From contig NC_080704.1 in the NCBI RefSeq assembly GCF_030445035.2, positions 26,578,499-26,642,498 of the forward strand: DNA of 64,000 nt. The letters are read 5' to 3'. Positions 10,717 to 22,431 of the stretch are shown here, in pieces (within the stretch, counting starts at the first letter, position 1; each line of letters begins with the position of its first letter). The position numbers and the translations under genes are program-made. Source of the stretch: Dasypus novemcinctus. Its lineage: Eukaryota; Chordata; Mammalia; Cingulata; Dasypodidae. Below the pieces are notes generated by a model. That model did not search any database. It was given only the letters and a program-made list of their open reading frames with translations, and had not been told where the DNA came from.

Positions 10717-12392
10717 AGCTAGGCTAGCTCAGGCAAACCCCTAATTCCTCACTAGAAAATAAATCTGATAAAGGCAGAACTCCCTTCTGTCTTACTGCTG
10801 AGTCTCAAATACCTAGAACTTCACCAAGCAAACAGTAGGCTCTCAATGATGAAGGAACAACAAATAGGATACCAGATACAAAATTGAATTACGTCCATGA
10901 AGCCCCTAAAATGAACTCAGTTTCCTGATTAACCATTCAAAACTATTGAGTTGGAGTCTCTAATAAGAACTATGGGTATTTTTTCCCACCTTTTACTACC
11001 TCTACTACTCTCGCCACCCAAACACACACACACATACACACACATTCCCATACCCCTCCACTTCCCTTCCAGGATTCTGATCCATACTGAGACTATTTTA
11101 GTAGGAAAGAGGCTGGAAAAGAGGCATGTTTTTAGCATAACACAGAGTAGATATGTGAGAGAGAGTAAATCTTGGCAATGTAAAAGGTCAGATTGTCTTG
11201 TAGATGTTCTACCCTGAAACTGGTCCACAGTTTTACTATGTAAGGGCTCTTAACTAGCTCTTACATCATCCCCAAACTCTGACCCAGCCCCAGCCCCAGC
11301 CCCATTTGGCACCCTGTAACAGAATGGATGGAACCAAACAACTCACAGCCCTCACAGCAGATGGAGAAAAACGCAGGACTCTGTATGGGGGAGCTTGATG
11401 GCTAATGCTCCTTCCAGCACTAAAATTCTATTGGAACCTCGATTGTCCAGGCCACAATAGACTTTGTACACAAAAGTGTACCATAATAAAGGTAAGTGAC
11501 ATCCCTTCCTCACAGCTGTATCTCTCTAATCCCTTTCTAAGTGTTGCAAAAGTCCAGGTGATTCTAAGCCATGTGGGCTCTGCACTTGTCTTCTCTACTA
11601 TCCTCCTGCTGTGGTCCCTTAAGTAGCTCAGTCACAGAGGTCACCAGAGTACATGTCTTAGGCCCTGCTGCCCACTGCAAATCGGACAAATACAATACCT
11701 CTTCCTCCCATCACAGAGACCACATTCATCAAGTGCAGTCCAGGACACTATGGATATAGCAAATGCAGTCAGGGCCCTGTCCCTATCGCCTCTGGCTTTC
11801 ACTCCCAGACACTCCAACTGCCTTCTGCCAGCACCTGCAGCACTCCACCTGAGTCCTTCTCTCAGCCTGGGTGACGGGAAGGCTGGAAGTGCCAGGAAGT
11901 TACCCCAGAAGCAGTTCTCAGCTAATAATAGTGGAATTTGGAAGATAAACATCTCAGCCCTTGGGTGGCCTAATTCTGAGGCATGTTCTATATTATGTCC
12001 CAGAGACCCCCAGTTAGATTGAGCCTCTTCCGCCCACAATTGTAATCTGCTCAATGGGGTGCCCTTTATTGGCATTTGTTACAAAATCTACATTTGCATT
12101 TTGTAACGCAATCCTCGTTTCCATGCCAGGCAACACTAAATTGTTTTTGTGCCCATGCAGACAAGTACTGTGACACCATGTCCTATGAAAGAAAAGTGTG
12201 GCAGATATGTTAGAGCCCTGCTCATATCCCCTCAAGCCTTACTATTGTGGTGAACACCTAGCTCACTGCCAATTGCCAGCATCCGTATCTCTCTGCCTGA
12301 GGGCTTTCTCTGGCCACCAGAGCCTGCTTTTCCACCTACAACAGGCTGGAAAAGCCAGGACTTGATGCTGCCAGAAGCAGCCTTCAACCAGT
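10717..12392. other. Unique or unclassified non-coding DNA with microsatellite and L2 remnant
   Basis: About 10795-10862 looks like a sense L2 3' end. A CA/TG-type microsatellite lies at about 11022-11045 and a short (ccccag)n-like stretch at about 11283-11304. 11640-12390 contains loosely repeated C-rich blocks ('aaggctggaagtgccagg' versus 'aggctggaaaagccagg') that may be an old LTR, but I cannot name it. The open frames here have no family resemblance I can recognise. Confidence 0.4.
12078..12107. repeat. Short perfect inverted repeat (10-bp arms)
   Basis: gttacaaaat at 12078-12087 and its exact reverse complement at 12098-12107, separated by a 10-base loop. No further pairing outside. Probably chance or a relic of an old element. 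Confidence 0.5.
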
Positions 12393-12527
12393 GACCAAAT
12401 TAAAAAATATAGAAAGGAACCATGTGTAAATCTGTAAAGTGGGTAATTATATAAGTACATACTTAATGCAGCTCACTACAGGCTCTGATGCAAATTAATT
12501 TCACTGTCAGAGGGTTAAGGCAGGAGC
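12393..12527 (+). repeat. Dispersed 135-bp duplicate, copy 2
   Basis: Partner of 8927-9060, in the same orientation, about 3.5 kb away. Roughly 17 differences plus a 1-base indel by eye. Confidence 0.8.
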
Positions 12528-14164
12528 CTAAACTGTCTACACTGGCTCCCAGTGCCTCAGCATGGTGCTAACCTGCTTGGTAACATACCCTTCCCTTCCC
12601 TAACTCCCTTCCCCACTCCCCTGACAGTGCTGCCTGGGATCGCCTTCCAAATTAACTATTTGCACTGGAGTATCTGCCTCACAGTCTTCCTCTAACGGAA
12701 GCCAGGCTAAGATAGGAAAGAGACAGGACATCCAAAGTCTGGAATTCTAAATGGCAAATAAGTAGCTAGAGGAGAAAATGAACCCATAAGTCCCCAAATT
12801 CTGTTTCCCATAAAGGTTGGTGTGAAGGCAAAATGAAGTCTTTGGGGTTCAAAGGCCTCAGACTTATTGACAAAGACCATTTAAATCTAAAAGAACATTT
12901 TGGGGCCAAATACTAGATGATACGCATGTACCCTGATCCTTCAGCACTTTCTCTTGTGTCTATTCCACAGAATTTAACAGGCTTCCTAAAGGAACATTGC
13001 CTAGTCGATCTTATAAAAGCTTCAAGTAGTAGTTAACGTGCCCTTGGCAAATACTAAATCATTATACCCATTTGTTCTTCACCTTTCAAAGTGCACTCTA
13101 ATAAGATTGTCATAATATCTTTTATTCTTATTATAGCAGTAATAGAGGCTCATTAGAGATAATTTGAAAAATACTGAAAAATGAAAAGAGAAAATAAAAG
13201 TCCCATCACCAGAGAAAGCCACCATTAAATTTTTATGCATAGTCTTCAACTCCTCTTTCTAAATATATATATATTTTTTACTTGCAAAAATAGGATCATT
13301 CTATATAATACTATCTTTAAGTAAATGTAGCACTGGCTCTCTTTTTGTCATGATCATAAGGGGACTGGAGAGTCACGAATAATAGCAAATCAACAAATAA
13401 TACACCAAAAACATCATTTTACTTTTCTCTTTTATTCCCATCCCTCTCCTCCACTTTGATAAAACTGATTTACATGGGCTGATTTTTTTACCTAAGTAAG
13501 CTGATTAAAATGTAGCAACCTTTTCTTTTCTCTGCCCATCTTTCTAAAAACTGCTAATGAACAGTGAACTGGTCAATCAGCAGGTGAGAGAGAAAAAGGG
13601 ACAGGGTCCAAGTTGATGGAGCTGATAACTAGCTTCAGATAATCAAGGCTGATTGTACATTCACTTCCCCAGGAATGTCTAAAGCTGTGAAGGGCAATTA
13701 CCAAATGCATTAAGTGGAGGGAGCTCTAGGTTGCTTCTTTTGTCGTCTCTGATCATCTGTTGAGCTATTAGAGACCTCTTTCTGGGAGTCATTTGTAATC
13801 AGCACATAGAAAGAAGGTCCCAAATAAGTGCACTTCTGAATTTGGTGAAAGGTTGGAAAATATCCCAAGATAACAGTTAATAAGAGCTAGCATATAAAGG
13901 ATAGATGCCTCCCTAATAGATAACTCATCGAAAAGATAAATTTTTAAGACATTGGTTGCTGAAAAAATATAGAATTATTTTTCTAAATATCAGAAAGATG
14001 CTTTGGTTCTTCCTTAAAATGAAATCTAAACTATAACTACTGGGGAAAAGCTAGTCTATGAAATCAACTTCTCTGAAATGAGGACGTGTATAATAACACC
14101 AGAAAATAGTGATGACTGGAAAGGATTACTTGGAAGGGAAAGAAGCAGACAGCTATGATGAAAA
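12528..14164. other. Unique non-coding DNA with possible old repeat traces
   Basis: 12600-12715 looks like the 3' end of an old LTR ('tctgcctcacagtcttcctc...ccaggctaaga'), but this is weak. About 13125-13340 has the feel of an old L1/L2-class fragment ('taatttgaaaaatactgaaaa', 'gccaccattaaattttt'). No gene is seen. Confidence 0.35.
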
Positions 14165-14337
14165 TGAACCCTTTGAGTATTATATATGCATTGGGATAGG
14201 GGCTTATATGGTATTGCATTTAAACTTCAAACTACTCTATAAATGAGTTTTATTCTATAAATTTAGAAACTGTGTCAGAGAAATTAGGTAATAAACAAAT
14301 AGTAGGTGGCAGAGCTGGCATTCTTATCCAAGCCTAC
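14165..14337 (-). repeat. MIR, antisense
   Basis: 'gagttttattctataaattt', 'agaaactgtgtcagagaaat' and 'agtaggtggcagagctggca' follow the reverse-complement order of MIR, strongly diverged. Confidence 0.6.
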
Positions 14338-14761
14338 CATATTCCAAAGTGTTAGACAATAAAATGTCAGTGTTTATCAGAAATATTTCAGGCAAGGGAA
14401 TGGTCAGTTCTGTTAACCTGTCATAGTTGTAGAGACCAAAATGCTTTTACAACTTATTCTAGCCAGAAAAATAGCATTCCTTAAGTCCATCCTTTTTCTA
14501 TCACTTATAAGCAAACATGTGACAGAGCCTCCTGGATGGACAGCCCCTGTATAAATTGCCAGGAGAGCTCTAAATGTAAACTGATAAACTGCCAACTTAT
14601 GACTTTGATTAGTGTAGTAGACACTGGATTTTCTACCCAGCAACTATTTACTCCACCTTGTCCACCTTGCCTTTATACTTTATCCATGTAGAGCCCACCT
14701 CCTCTACATGGCTATATGCTTCCCTAAATCAAACATAGGAATACCATTCTTCTAGTCTAGG

Positions 14762-14912
14762 AGCGGTGCAGCAGTGCTCCAAAATGTATTTACCAAATGC
14801 AATGAATGTGCCACAATGATGAAAGAGGTTGAAGTGGGAGATGTGGGGGGGGGGGGGGGAACCTCTTATATTTTTTAATGTAACATTTTTTGTGATCTAT
14901 ATATCTTTTTAA
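14762..14912 (+). mobile_element. L1 3'-end fragment
   Basis: Starts within the L1 3' UTR ('ggtgcagcagtgctccaaaa', 'caaatgcaatgaatgtgcca') and ends with 'ttttttaatgtaacattttt' plus the terminal 'ctatatatctttttaaag', matching the end of the copy at 18697-20262. Contains a run of 13 or more G at about 14847-14860. No target duplication is clear, so the limits are approximate. Confidence 0.75.
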
Positions 14913-15393
14913 AGAAATGCATGAATTTAACAGAAGTGATATTGGGTATGAAAAACTACCACACAGATATATAAATTGACTATCATTTATGTCAAAAATG
15001 ACAAAATGTACAAATGAAAATGCTAGATATATACAGGAATAGATGTATATCAAGTATAAATTAAACTTCTTTCAAAATGTAAAAAAAAGAATGGCAAGTG
15101 ATACAGTTCTGATTGATGAGACCAGAAGGGAAGTGTGCTCGGGGGTTTCTGGAAAAAGTTTTTTCATTCTTAAAGAAAAGCACACTGACTAGGGTTCCTT
15201 GAAGAAATGGCTGATTGCAGGTCTGGAAAAGAAAAGGTACGAGTTAAGACTGGGACGCAGTTTTGTAAGAAAGAAAAGGAGCTTTCAAAGATGACTGGAG
15301 TCATATCAAAAGGAAACAGTAGCTATCAGGAAGGGTCCCCTTGACCAAAGATGAGACAATTTGAGTATCAAAAGAATAAAGGCTGTAATTGAT
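14913..15393. other. Unique non-coding DNA
   Basis: Nothing recognised apart from A-rich runs. Confidence 0.35.
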
Positions 15394-15405
15394 TGAAACA
15401 CTTTT

Positions 15406-15775
15406 TTTTTAAAAAAAATATTTTTTTTATTTATTTAATTCCCCCCCCTCCCCTGGTTGTCTGTTCTCTGTGTCTATTTGCTGCGTCTTGTTTCTTTGTC
15501 CGCTTCTGTTGTCGTCAGCAGCATGGGAAGTGTGGACGGCGCCATTCCTGGGCAGGCTGCGCTTTCTTTCGCGCTGGGCGGCTCTCCTTACGGGGCGCAC
15601 TCCTTGCGCGTGGGGCTCCCCTACGTGGGGACACCCCTGTGTGGCACGGCACTCCTTGCACGCATCAGCACTGCGCATGGGCCAGCTCCACATGGATCAA
15701 GGAGGCCTGGGGTTTGAACCATGGACCTCCCATGTGGTAGACGGACGCCCTAACCACTGGGCCAAGCCCGTTTCC
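15406..15775 (-). mobile_element. DAS-type SINE, antisense
   Basis: The reverse complement carries the A/B-box head at the 15710-15775 end and the A-rich tail at the low-coordinate end (T-rich on the plus strand). A perfect 12-bp duplication, tgaaacactttt, flanks it at 15394-15405 and 15776-15787. Short-body subfamily. The overlapping open frames of 86-115 codons are shared by all copies and are not genes. Confidence 0.96.
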
Positions 15776-16094
15776 TGAAACACTTTTAATACATAAAAAT
15801 TAATGAGTACAAAATAATACTTTTTAAAATTTAAAAAACAAAACTTAATTGCCATCATTGGAGCTGAATGTTGTATCAAAACCTAACCTGAGAATTGGTA
15901 ATTAAAGATTGAGAGATAATCATTTACATAGTAAAAACAGTACTTCAGGGTAACCTAATAAATATCCCTCGTTTTAGCTCCTTTTCCCAGAATAATTTCA
16001 GCTAATAAATATCATTTTGTGAACTCTAATGACAATTGATTCAAGCAACTTTCTTCAGTGGAAGCTAAAAACATTTAGTTAAAAGATTAATGGG

Positions 16095-16469
16095 GGGAAA
16101 CGGACTTTGGCCCAGTGGTTAGGGCATCCGTCTACCACATGCGAGGTCCGCAGTTCAAACCCCGGGCCTCCTTGACTAGTGTGGAGCAGGCCCATGCGCA
16201 GTGCTGATGCGCGCAAGGAGTGCTGTGCCACACAGGGGTGTCCCCCGCGTAGGGGAGCCCCACGCGCAAGGAGTGCACCCATAAGGAGAGCCGCCCAGCG
16301 CGAAGGAGGGAGCAGCCTGCCGAGGAATGGCGCCGCCCACACTTCCTGTGCCGCTGACGACAACAGAAGCAGACAGAGAAACAAGACAAGACGCAGCAAA
16401 AAGACACAGAAAACAGACAACCGGGGGAGGGGAGGGGAATTAAATAAATAAAAATAAATCTTAAAAAAA
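16095..16469 (+). mobile_element. DAS-type SINE (short-body subfamily)
   Basis: A full-length head with both pol III boxes ('tggcccagtggttaggg', 'agttcaaaccc'), GC-rich body and aaataaataaaaataaatctta(A)n tail. Perfect 14-bp duplication aaaagattaatggg at 16081-16094 and 16470-16483. Very similar to the copy at 4213. Confidence 0.97.
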
Positions 16470-16829
16470 AAAAGATTAATGGGAAGACTGGATAGTTATA
16501 TCCAGTACCAAAGTGCCATCCCCCCAAATTATTTACTAGTTACAAGGAGAAAGATATTATAAAATGTTTTTTATAATGGAGAGATCAAGCTGAAATCCCC
16601 TTAACCCAATGATTGATTTTAGCATCACTAATAATGGGTCAACCAGATATTACATACCTCTTAATGTGATGCAATAAGTACACAGCATCACCTATGTTTC
16701 TTCCATAAATATTTAATCTCACTCTATCCACTCTTTAAATCTAATATCCACATCACAGGAAATATGGGGAACAGAAAAAGACATCAAGGAAAAAGACTAA
16801 ATTTTGGGGTGTTATACAGGACAACTGGA

Positions 16830-17270
16830 CTGGGCCCTTCAATATTTGAGATTCACAGGAAAAAAGGAGAAAGGTAGTTCTAGAATTAAAATTAAAAGAG
16901 ATTTAGATAATATAACAAGGTGCAATATAAAATTCTTGACTGGATTCTGTTTTTGAACAAACCACCCATAAAAGACATTTTTGGGAAAATTGTGAATAAG
17001 AATATGGGCTGGATTATTAGATTATATTAAGGAATAAGACTCAATTTTCAGGTCTGATAATGATATTGTGATTAGTTGGGGAAATATCCTGGATATTTGA
17101 GAGATGCATTCTAAAGAAATTTCATGATGTCAATACTTTACTTCAGAACAAAACAGAAGCAGCAAACATGTCAAAACATAAATGATTATATCTACGTGAT
17201 GAGTATGATTGTTTCTATATTGTTCTATTTTTCTATGAGATTAAACTTGTTCATAATAGTGAAAAAAAAA
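16830..17270 (+). repeat. Old L1M-like 3' end (tentative)
   Basis: The order 'cttgactggattctg', 'aaaagacatttttgggaaaa', 'gataatgatattgtgattag' and 'ggaaatatcctgg' recalls the 3' region of ancient mammalian L1M/MER elements. The call rests on memory of the consensus and is uncertain. Confidence 0.4.
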
Positions 17271-17868
17271 ATGTGATGATGTAAGACTCCCTCTTCCACT
17301 GGGCCTTATGACTGGATATGATCCTGGAAATTGAGGCAGCCATCTTGATATCATGAGGAAAGCAAGCCTGAAGGGAAAAGCAGGCATGTGGAGTACGAAG
17401 GGCAGAAAGATGAAAAACACAGGTCCCTGATGATATTGTCTGTGCTACTGAATGACCTACCTCTGGACTTCTTAAAATCAGACATAATAAATTTTCTTAT
17501 TATTTATGCCATTTTGAATTGTGTTCTCTGTTACTAAAAGTCAAGAATATCCTAACACAGTTACTTAAAAGCCAGTTTCCAAGTTCCTTATCATTACAGA
17601 GTAATCTGAAAAAGTGAAGCTCCTCAGCATGTTGAAAACCAGTCCTAGGATCTGTGTTGGCCCCACCAAGGTGCAGACATCTTTAAACAACCAGAAATAA
17701 ATAGTCTCTCTCTTTTGAATTCTTATAACTTTTAACTTACACTTTTAATTCTTATTCTTGTTTATTTGTAATATGGGTATTTGTGGACACACCTTAATGT
17801 TCCCACTAAATTCAATGTAGCAGTGTGCTAGATAGGCCATCTCCCAAGAACAGAATGTGTGCATCTTT
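17271..17868. other. Unique non-coding DNA
   Basis: No gene or repeat recognised. A stretch near 17640-17700 is unremarkable. Confidence 0.35.
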
Positions 17869-17879
17869 TTCCAACTCTT

Positions 17880-18232
17880 TTTTTTTTTTTAAAGATTTAT
17901 TTATTTATTTATTTAATTCCCCTCCCCTCCCCCGGTTGTCTGTTTTCTGTGTCTTTTTGCTGCGTCTTGTTTCTTTGTCCGCTTCTGTTGTCGTCAGCGG
18001 CATGCGAAGTGTGGGCAGCGCCATTCCTCGGCAGGCTGCTCCCTCCTTCGCACTGGGCGGCTCTCCTTATGGGTGCACTCCTTGCGCATGGGGCTCCCCT
18101 ACGCGGGGGACACCCCTGTGTAGCACGACACATGGGCCAGCTCCACACGGGTCAAGGAGGCCCGGGGCTTGAACCGCGGACCTCCCATGTGGTAGACGGA
18201 CGCCCTAACCACTGGGCCAAAGTCCGTTTCCC
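17880..18232 (-). mobile_element. DAS-type SINE, antisense, with a small internal deletion
   Basis: Antisense copy with an 11-bp duplication, ttccaactctt, at 17869-17879 and 18233-18243. Compared with the other copies it lacks about 27 bp between 'gtgtagcacgaca' and 'catgggccagctcc' (near 18120-18135), just after the tRNA-like head. The pol III boxes are intact. Confidence 0.95.
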
Positions 18233-18449
18233 TTCCAACTCTTAAACAATGTCACATTGGTAGCTTGAAATAGGTCATGGTGGTTGAATTAACACAATAG
18301 AGGTCACAGACACTACAAATCAGGGTGTTCGACACTCCCTCCCCACCATCGCCAGAAAGCAAGTTATTTAACATTTACCAGCACACCAGTACTGCCATGG
18401 CTCACTCACTTTTATGTTCCACAGACCACACAGCACAGTGCCTTTTATT

Positions 18450-18690
18450 CACTAATTCAATCAATATTTATTGAGCACCTACTATACGCCAGCCAAATGG
18501 TCTCAGCTCTGGCACTTCAGCAGTGAACAAAATAGACAAAGTCCCCTCCCTCTAGAGATTACATTCTAGGGTGGGAGAAAGGCAACAACAAATAAATAAG
18601 TCTATATAATATCAGATAATATACATTCTAGGGTGGGAGAAAGGCAACAACAAATAAATAAGTCTATATAATGTCAGATAATGCCAAAAA
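18450..18690 (-). repeat. L2 LINE 3' part, antisense, with a 62-bp tandem duplication
   Basis: 'caatatttattgagcaccta', 'gcagtgaacaaaatagacaa' and 'gattacattctagggtggg' are the reverse complement of the L2 3' end. The element is split by the L1 insertion at 18697-20262 and continues from 20274. Within it 18561-18622 is repeated in tandem at 18623-18684 with almost no change. Confidence 0.8.
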
Positions 18691-18696
18691 GAAAAA

Positions 18697-20262
18697 TACA
18701 TTGGTGTGGGGTATCAGTGATGGGAGATACATGAAAGGAAGTTCACCTGGGCCTACATAAAAGGTATATAAATATGTTCAAACATTCGTGGGGCATTGCC
18801 ACAGTGAGTAGAGATTAACACAACAACTGAAAGAATACTGAATTCCCATCCTAGGGAGCTCTGCCACATTCTATAATGCAACAGCAACAATCCCCCAAGT
18901 ACAGGAGCAATGACCAGTGAAGAAAGATAGTCCATTGATGGGTCCCTGCTATTGACAACTATGCTTAACCTTCTGCTCTTGAAATTTCAACTTAGCCTAG
19001 CATTGTGGGGTGCCTAAGAGTTACCTCCTGAGAGTCACCATGTTGCTCAAAAGTGGCCACTCTCTAAGCCAAACTCAGCATATAAATACATTACCTTCCC
19101 CTGAACGTGAGCCATGACTTCTAGGAATGAGCCTCCCTGGCACCAACGGATTACTACCAAGCACTGGCTGGTGATGCAGCTGGAAAAAGACCTTGAATGA
19201 AAGGGGGAAATAGTAAAGACAACTGAGTTTATATGGCTAAGAGACTTCAAAATGAGATGGAAGGTCTTCAGAGAGGTAACACTTACACACGTCTCAGCAG
19301 AATGTCATAGACAGCCAAAGTAGATACTACCCCAAAGAGTGGGGCTCCTGACGGCTATGGAGACATTCATGTGTTACAGTCATGGCAGATAGCTCTGGAG
19401 TTTGGTGTCTTGCCAGTGGGCCCTACTTTGGAGTTTCTGCTCCCATGTGTGACAGAGTTGGACTCAGATGTGACTTCTCTACACATGCCTCTTCTGTCCC
19501 TTTCATTGAACCTATTGTTGGCACAGGAGTTAGTATGTGTATGTCCAAGAGACTTGAACATTTGGGCTGTCCATGTGCCATCTGAGCCCTGAGCCTCAGT
19601 GGAGTTGCAACACCTACTCCCCAGTTCATTGGACTCACCTAGGACAACTAACAAGAAGGTGAGGATGGACAACCACCACACCAAAAAACAGAGAGTCTAC
19701 AACTCCAAGCAAGAGAGTGCCATCCATCAGCCATATGGGATAGAAGCCCCCTCTCAATGAGAGGTGGAGTAGGCATCACCATCCCAGAATCCTCAGGTTT
19801 GGGGAATAAAATATGGATTAGAGTGGATTTACTGGTATTCTATTATAAACTTACTGTCATTCTAACAATGGAAGAAATTATATCATTGATGTGGAGACAC
19901 TGGAGATGCTGAAGGCAGGGAGAGGGAAAAAGAAGTGTAATTTGGGGGCATTTTCAGGACTTGGAAGTGTCCTGAATGACACTGCAAAGAGAGATACAGG
20001 ACATTATCTATCCTGCCATAATCTACAGAATGGAGTGGGAGAGAGTGTAAACTATAATATAGACTGTAATCCATGTTGTGTGGCAATACTCCAAAATGTG
20101 TTGATCAATTGCAATGAATGTACCACACTAATGAAAGAAGTTGTTAATGTGGGAAAAGTGGGAAGTGTGGGGAGTGGGGCACATGGGAATCCCCTATTTT
20201 TTTATGTAACATTTTATGTAATCTATGTATCTTTTAAAAATAAATTCAAAATATATTTTTTA
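18697..20262 (+). mobile_element. 5'-truncated L1 (3' UTR only)
   Basis: About 1.57 kb matching the L1-A 3' UTR from its middle to its end (compare 50270-52250): 'aacagcaacaatcccccaag', 'gcctaagagttacctcctga' and the terminal 'ttttttatgtaacatttta'. A probable A-rich duplication, aaaaagaaaaa, lies at 18686-18696 and 20263-20273, inside the target L2. The small open frames here are 3' UTR noise. Confidence 0.88.
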
Positions 20263-20273
20263 AAAAAGAAAAA

Positions 20274-20760
20274 GAAAGCAGGGTGAAAGAATACGAAGAG
20301 ATCAGACTTGGGGGAAGCAAGAAAACTATTTTTAACAGCATGGTCAAGCTAGCCTTTCTCTGAGAAAGTGTCATTTAAGCATTGACATGAAGGAAATGAG
20401 GGAACAAGCCATGGGGACAGCTGCAAGAAGAGCATTCAAAGAAGAGGCAATAACAAAAGCAAAGACCCTGAAGTGGGAGCATTCTTGATATGTTTGAGAA
20501 ACTACAAGGAGGCCAAAGCACCAGGAGCAGAATTAGAATGTTTTGGAATAGTAGAAAATGAGGTCATAGAGGCCTTGGTAAAAACTTTAGATTTCACCCT
20601 TAAGTATGATGGAACTGGACTGAAGAGTGTAGATTTGGAGAGTCACATGATGTGTTGTGTTTTAAAGGGATAATTCTGGCTGCAAGACTACAGGTGATTA
20701 AGCAAGAAGACTAGTTAGTAAGCAGGCTTTTGAAGTAATCTGGGTGAGGCGTGGCTAAGC
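20274..20760 (-). repeat. L2 LINE, antisense, continuation
   Basis: Resumes the L2 interrupted at 18697: 'gagaaagtgtcatttaagca', 'gacatgaaggaaatgaggga', 'agaccctgaagtgggagc', 'gataattctggctgcaagac'. These are the reverse complement of internal L2 sequence. Confidence 0.75.
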
Positions 20761-21194
20761 CACCATATCCAGGTGTTCTGTTTGAACATGGCACAATTAG
20801 ATCATACATAACAGGTGCTATTCACAAACTATGTCTCATATGAGGTATGTAGGCAGGCATGGAGACTCCAGAGTAAAACTACGTCAACTCACACGGCCAT
20901 GCACTCTTGCACCTACTCAGGAAAGGATGCAGACACACACTGATGGGCACACAAGTTAGAGACTTGGTGAGCTTCTCCCCTTCCCCTCCTTTACCCTCAG
21001 GCTACGTTCTGGTTTACCTAAACCCGCCAGAGGAAGTGGCCAACCAAACTCCCTGGATCAACCACTTACATTTGTTCAGACTGAACAATAATAAGCTAAC
21101 GTAGAAAAAAATCCGATACAGAAATGGCTCCTTTTCTAAATATCACAAAAGCACATGAAAGGCTAGCAACCCCTAGTAGGCAAAGGTGGTAGAT
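20761..21194. other. Unassigned non-coding DNA
   Basis: Between the L2 segment and the next L1 fragment; nothing recognised. Confidence 0.3.
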
Positions 21195-21574
21195 GTGGAA
21201 ATGGTTAAGAAATGGTAAGGGAATGTCTTGGTAATGGATGATGGTAATGGTAGCACAACATTGTGAACATAATTAACAGCACTGAAATATTAATATATGC
21301 CTGATGTGATTAAAAGAGGGAAATGTTAGACTGTACATATGTTAACAGAATAAAGGTTTAAAAACAATCCATGGAATTACACTACACCAACAGTGAACCC
21401 TAAGTTAAACCATAGACTATAGTTAATACTACAGTTATAAAAATGTGCCATCATCAATTGTAACAAATATTCCACACCAATGCAAGGTTTTAATAGTAAA
21501 GTGATATATGGGAATCCTGTGGTTTATGCATGATTGTTCTGTAAACTCACAACTTCTCTAATTAAGGAAAAAAA
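21195..21574 (+). mobile_element. L1 3' end of an older lineage
   Basis: Parallels the end of L1-S (2760-3117) in order: 'ggtaatggtagcacaacatt', 'aattaacagcactgaaatat', 'gtgaaccctaagttaaacc', 'gcatgattgttctgtaaac', then an A-rich end. It lies within the old antisense element and splits it. Limits approximate. Confidence 0.8.
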
Positions 21575-21945
21575 TTAAGAGGTCAGCTTGGGAAAAGAGA
21601 GTAGATACAACTTACTAATATGGGTTAGATGAAGGTGTGCTTATAGGAAAGGAATTAAGGATTTGGCTAAATCATGTGGGTGAATATCAGTGCCCTTAAC
21701 TGAAATACTGGTAGGGTTTGGGCTGGGTTTGGACTGGTAACTCAAGAGTTCTGTTTTGGACATTAACTTTGAGAATCCTATTATATGACCAACCAGCAAT
21801 GCCAAGTAGGCATCTGAATATATGTCTCTGGATTTCAGTGGTTGGTCATACCTAGAGACATATACTTGGAAACCATCAGACTACAGTAGAGCTATGTGAT
21901 TGTACAGAGTGGGTACTCAGTAAATAATGAATGAATGAATGACTC
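21575..21945 (-). repeat. Old antisense repeat, probably further L2-associated sequence
   Basis: 'agttctgttttggacattaa' and 'caagtaggcatctgaatata' match a mammal-wide repeat I remember as continuing the sequence at 20274-20760. It ends near an L2-like 'gggtactcagtaaataatga'. Family assignment tentative. Confidence 0.5.
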
Positions 21946-22260
21946 TCCTTACAGGATATGTGCATATATAACCAATGATATTCACAGCATTCAGTAACTT
22001 TACTACTGATTCAATAGGAGTCATAAATAAACATAAGCAATTTGCCTACTACATTCAAGGACTTTGACAAATGAGACAAGAGGAGCATTCACGCCAATTT
22101 TACAAGCTAACAAATCAACAAAGACACAATGTACTAAAAAAAAAGACACCTATAAACTGAACCATAATCAACTTTAAATATTTTTAGAATTTTAGAATTT
22201 CAAAACCTCTATAAAGAATAATCCTGCATGATCTTTCAGGATTTTCAAGTCTCCTTAGCA

Positions 22261-22431
22261 TAGTAGTTCTCAATCTTGGCTGCATATTAGAATCACCTGG
22301 GGATTTTTCCCCAACTACTTAAGTCTTATGCACAGAGATTCTGATTTAATTGGTCTTGGCTGTGGCCTGGGCAATAGGATTTTAAAACTCCCCAGGTGAT
22401 TGTAATGTGCAATCAAGGTTGAACACCACTT
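22261..22431. repeat. MER5A (hAT-Charlie MITE)
   Basis: Full length. It begins 'tagtagttctcaatcttggc', shows 'attagaatcacctgggga', 'agagattctgatttaattgg' and 'ccccaggtgattgtaatgtg', and ends in the inverted counterpart of the start. Flanks ccttagca and ccttattg look like a decayed 8-bp duplication, as expected for hAT. Confidence 0.88.

Noticed and set aside
11405-12235. Several open frames of 60-144 codons in unique DNA, possible exons
   Set aside because: No recognisable family, no convincing splice or conservation signal from sequence alone, and frames open on both strands by chance.
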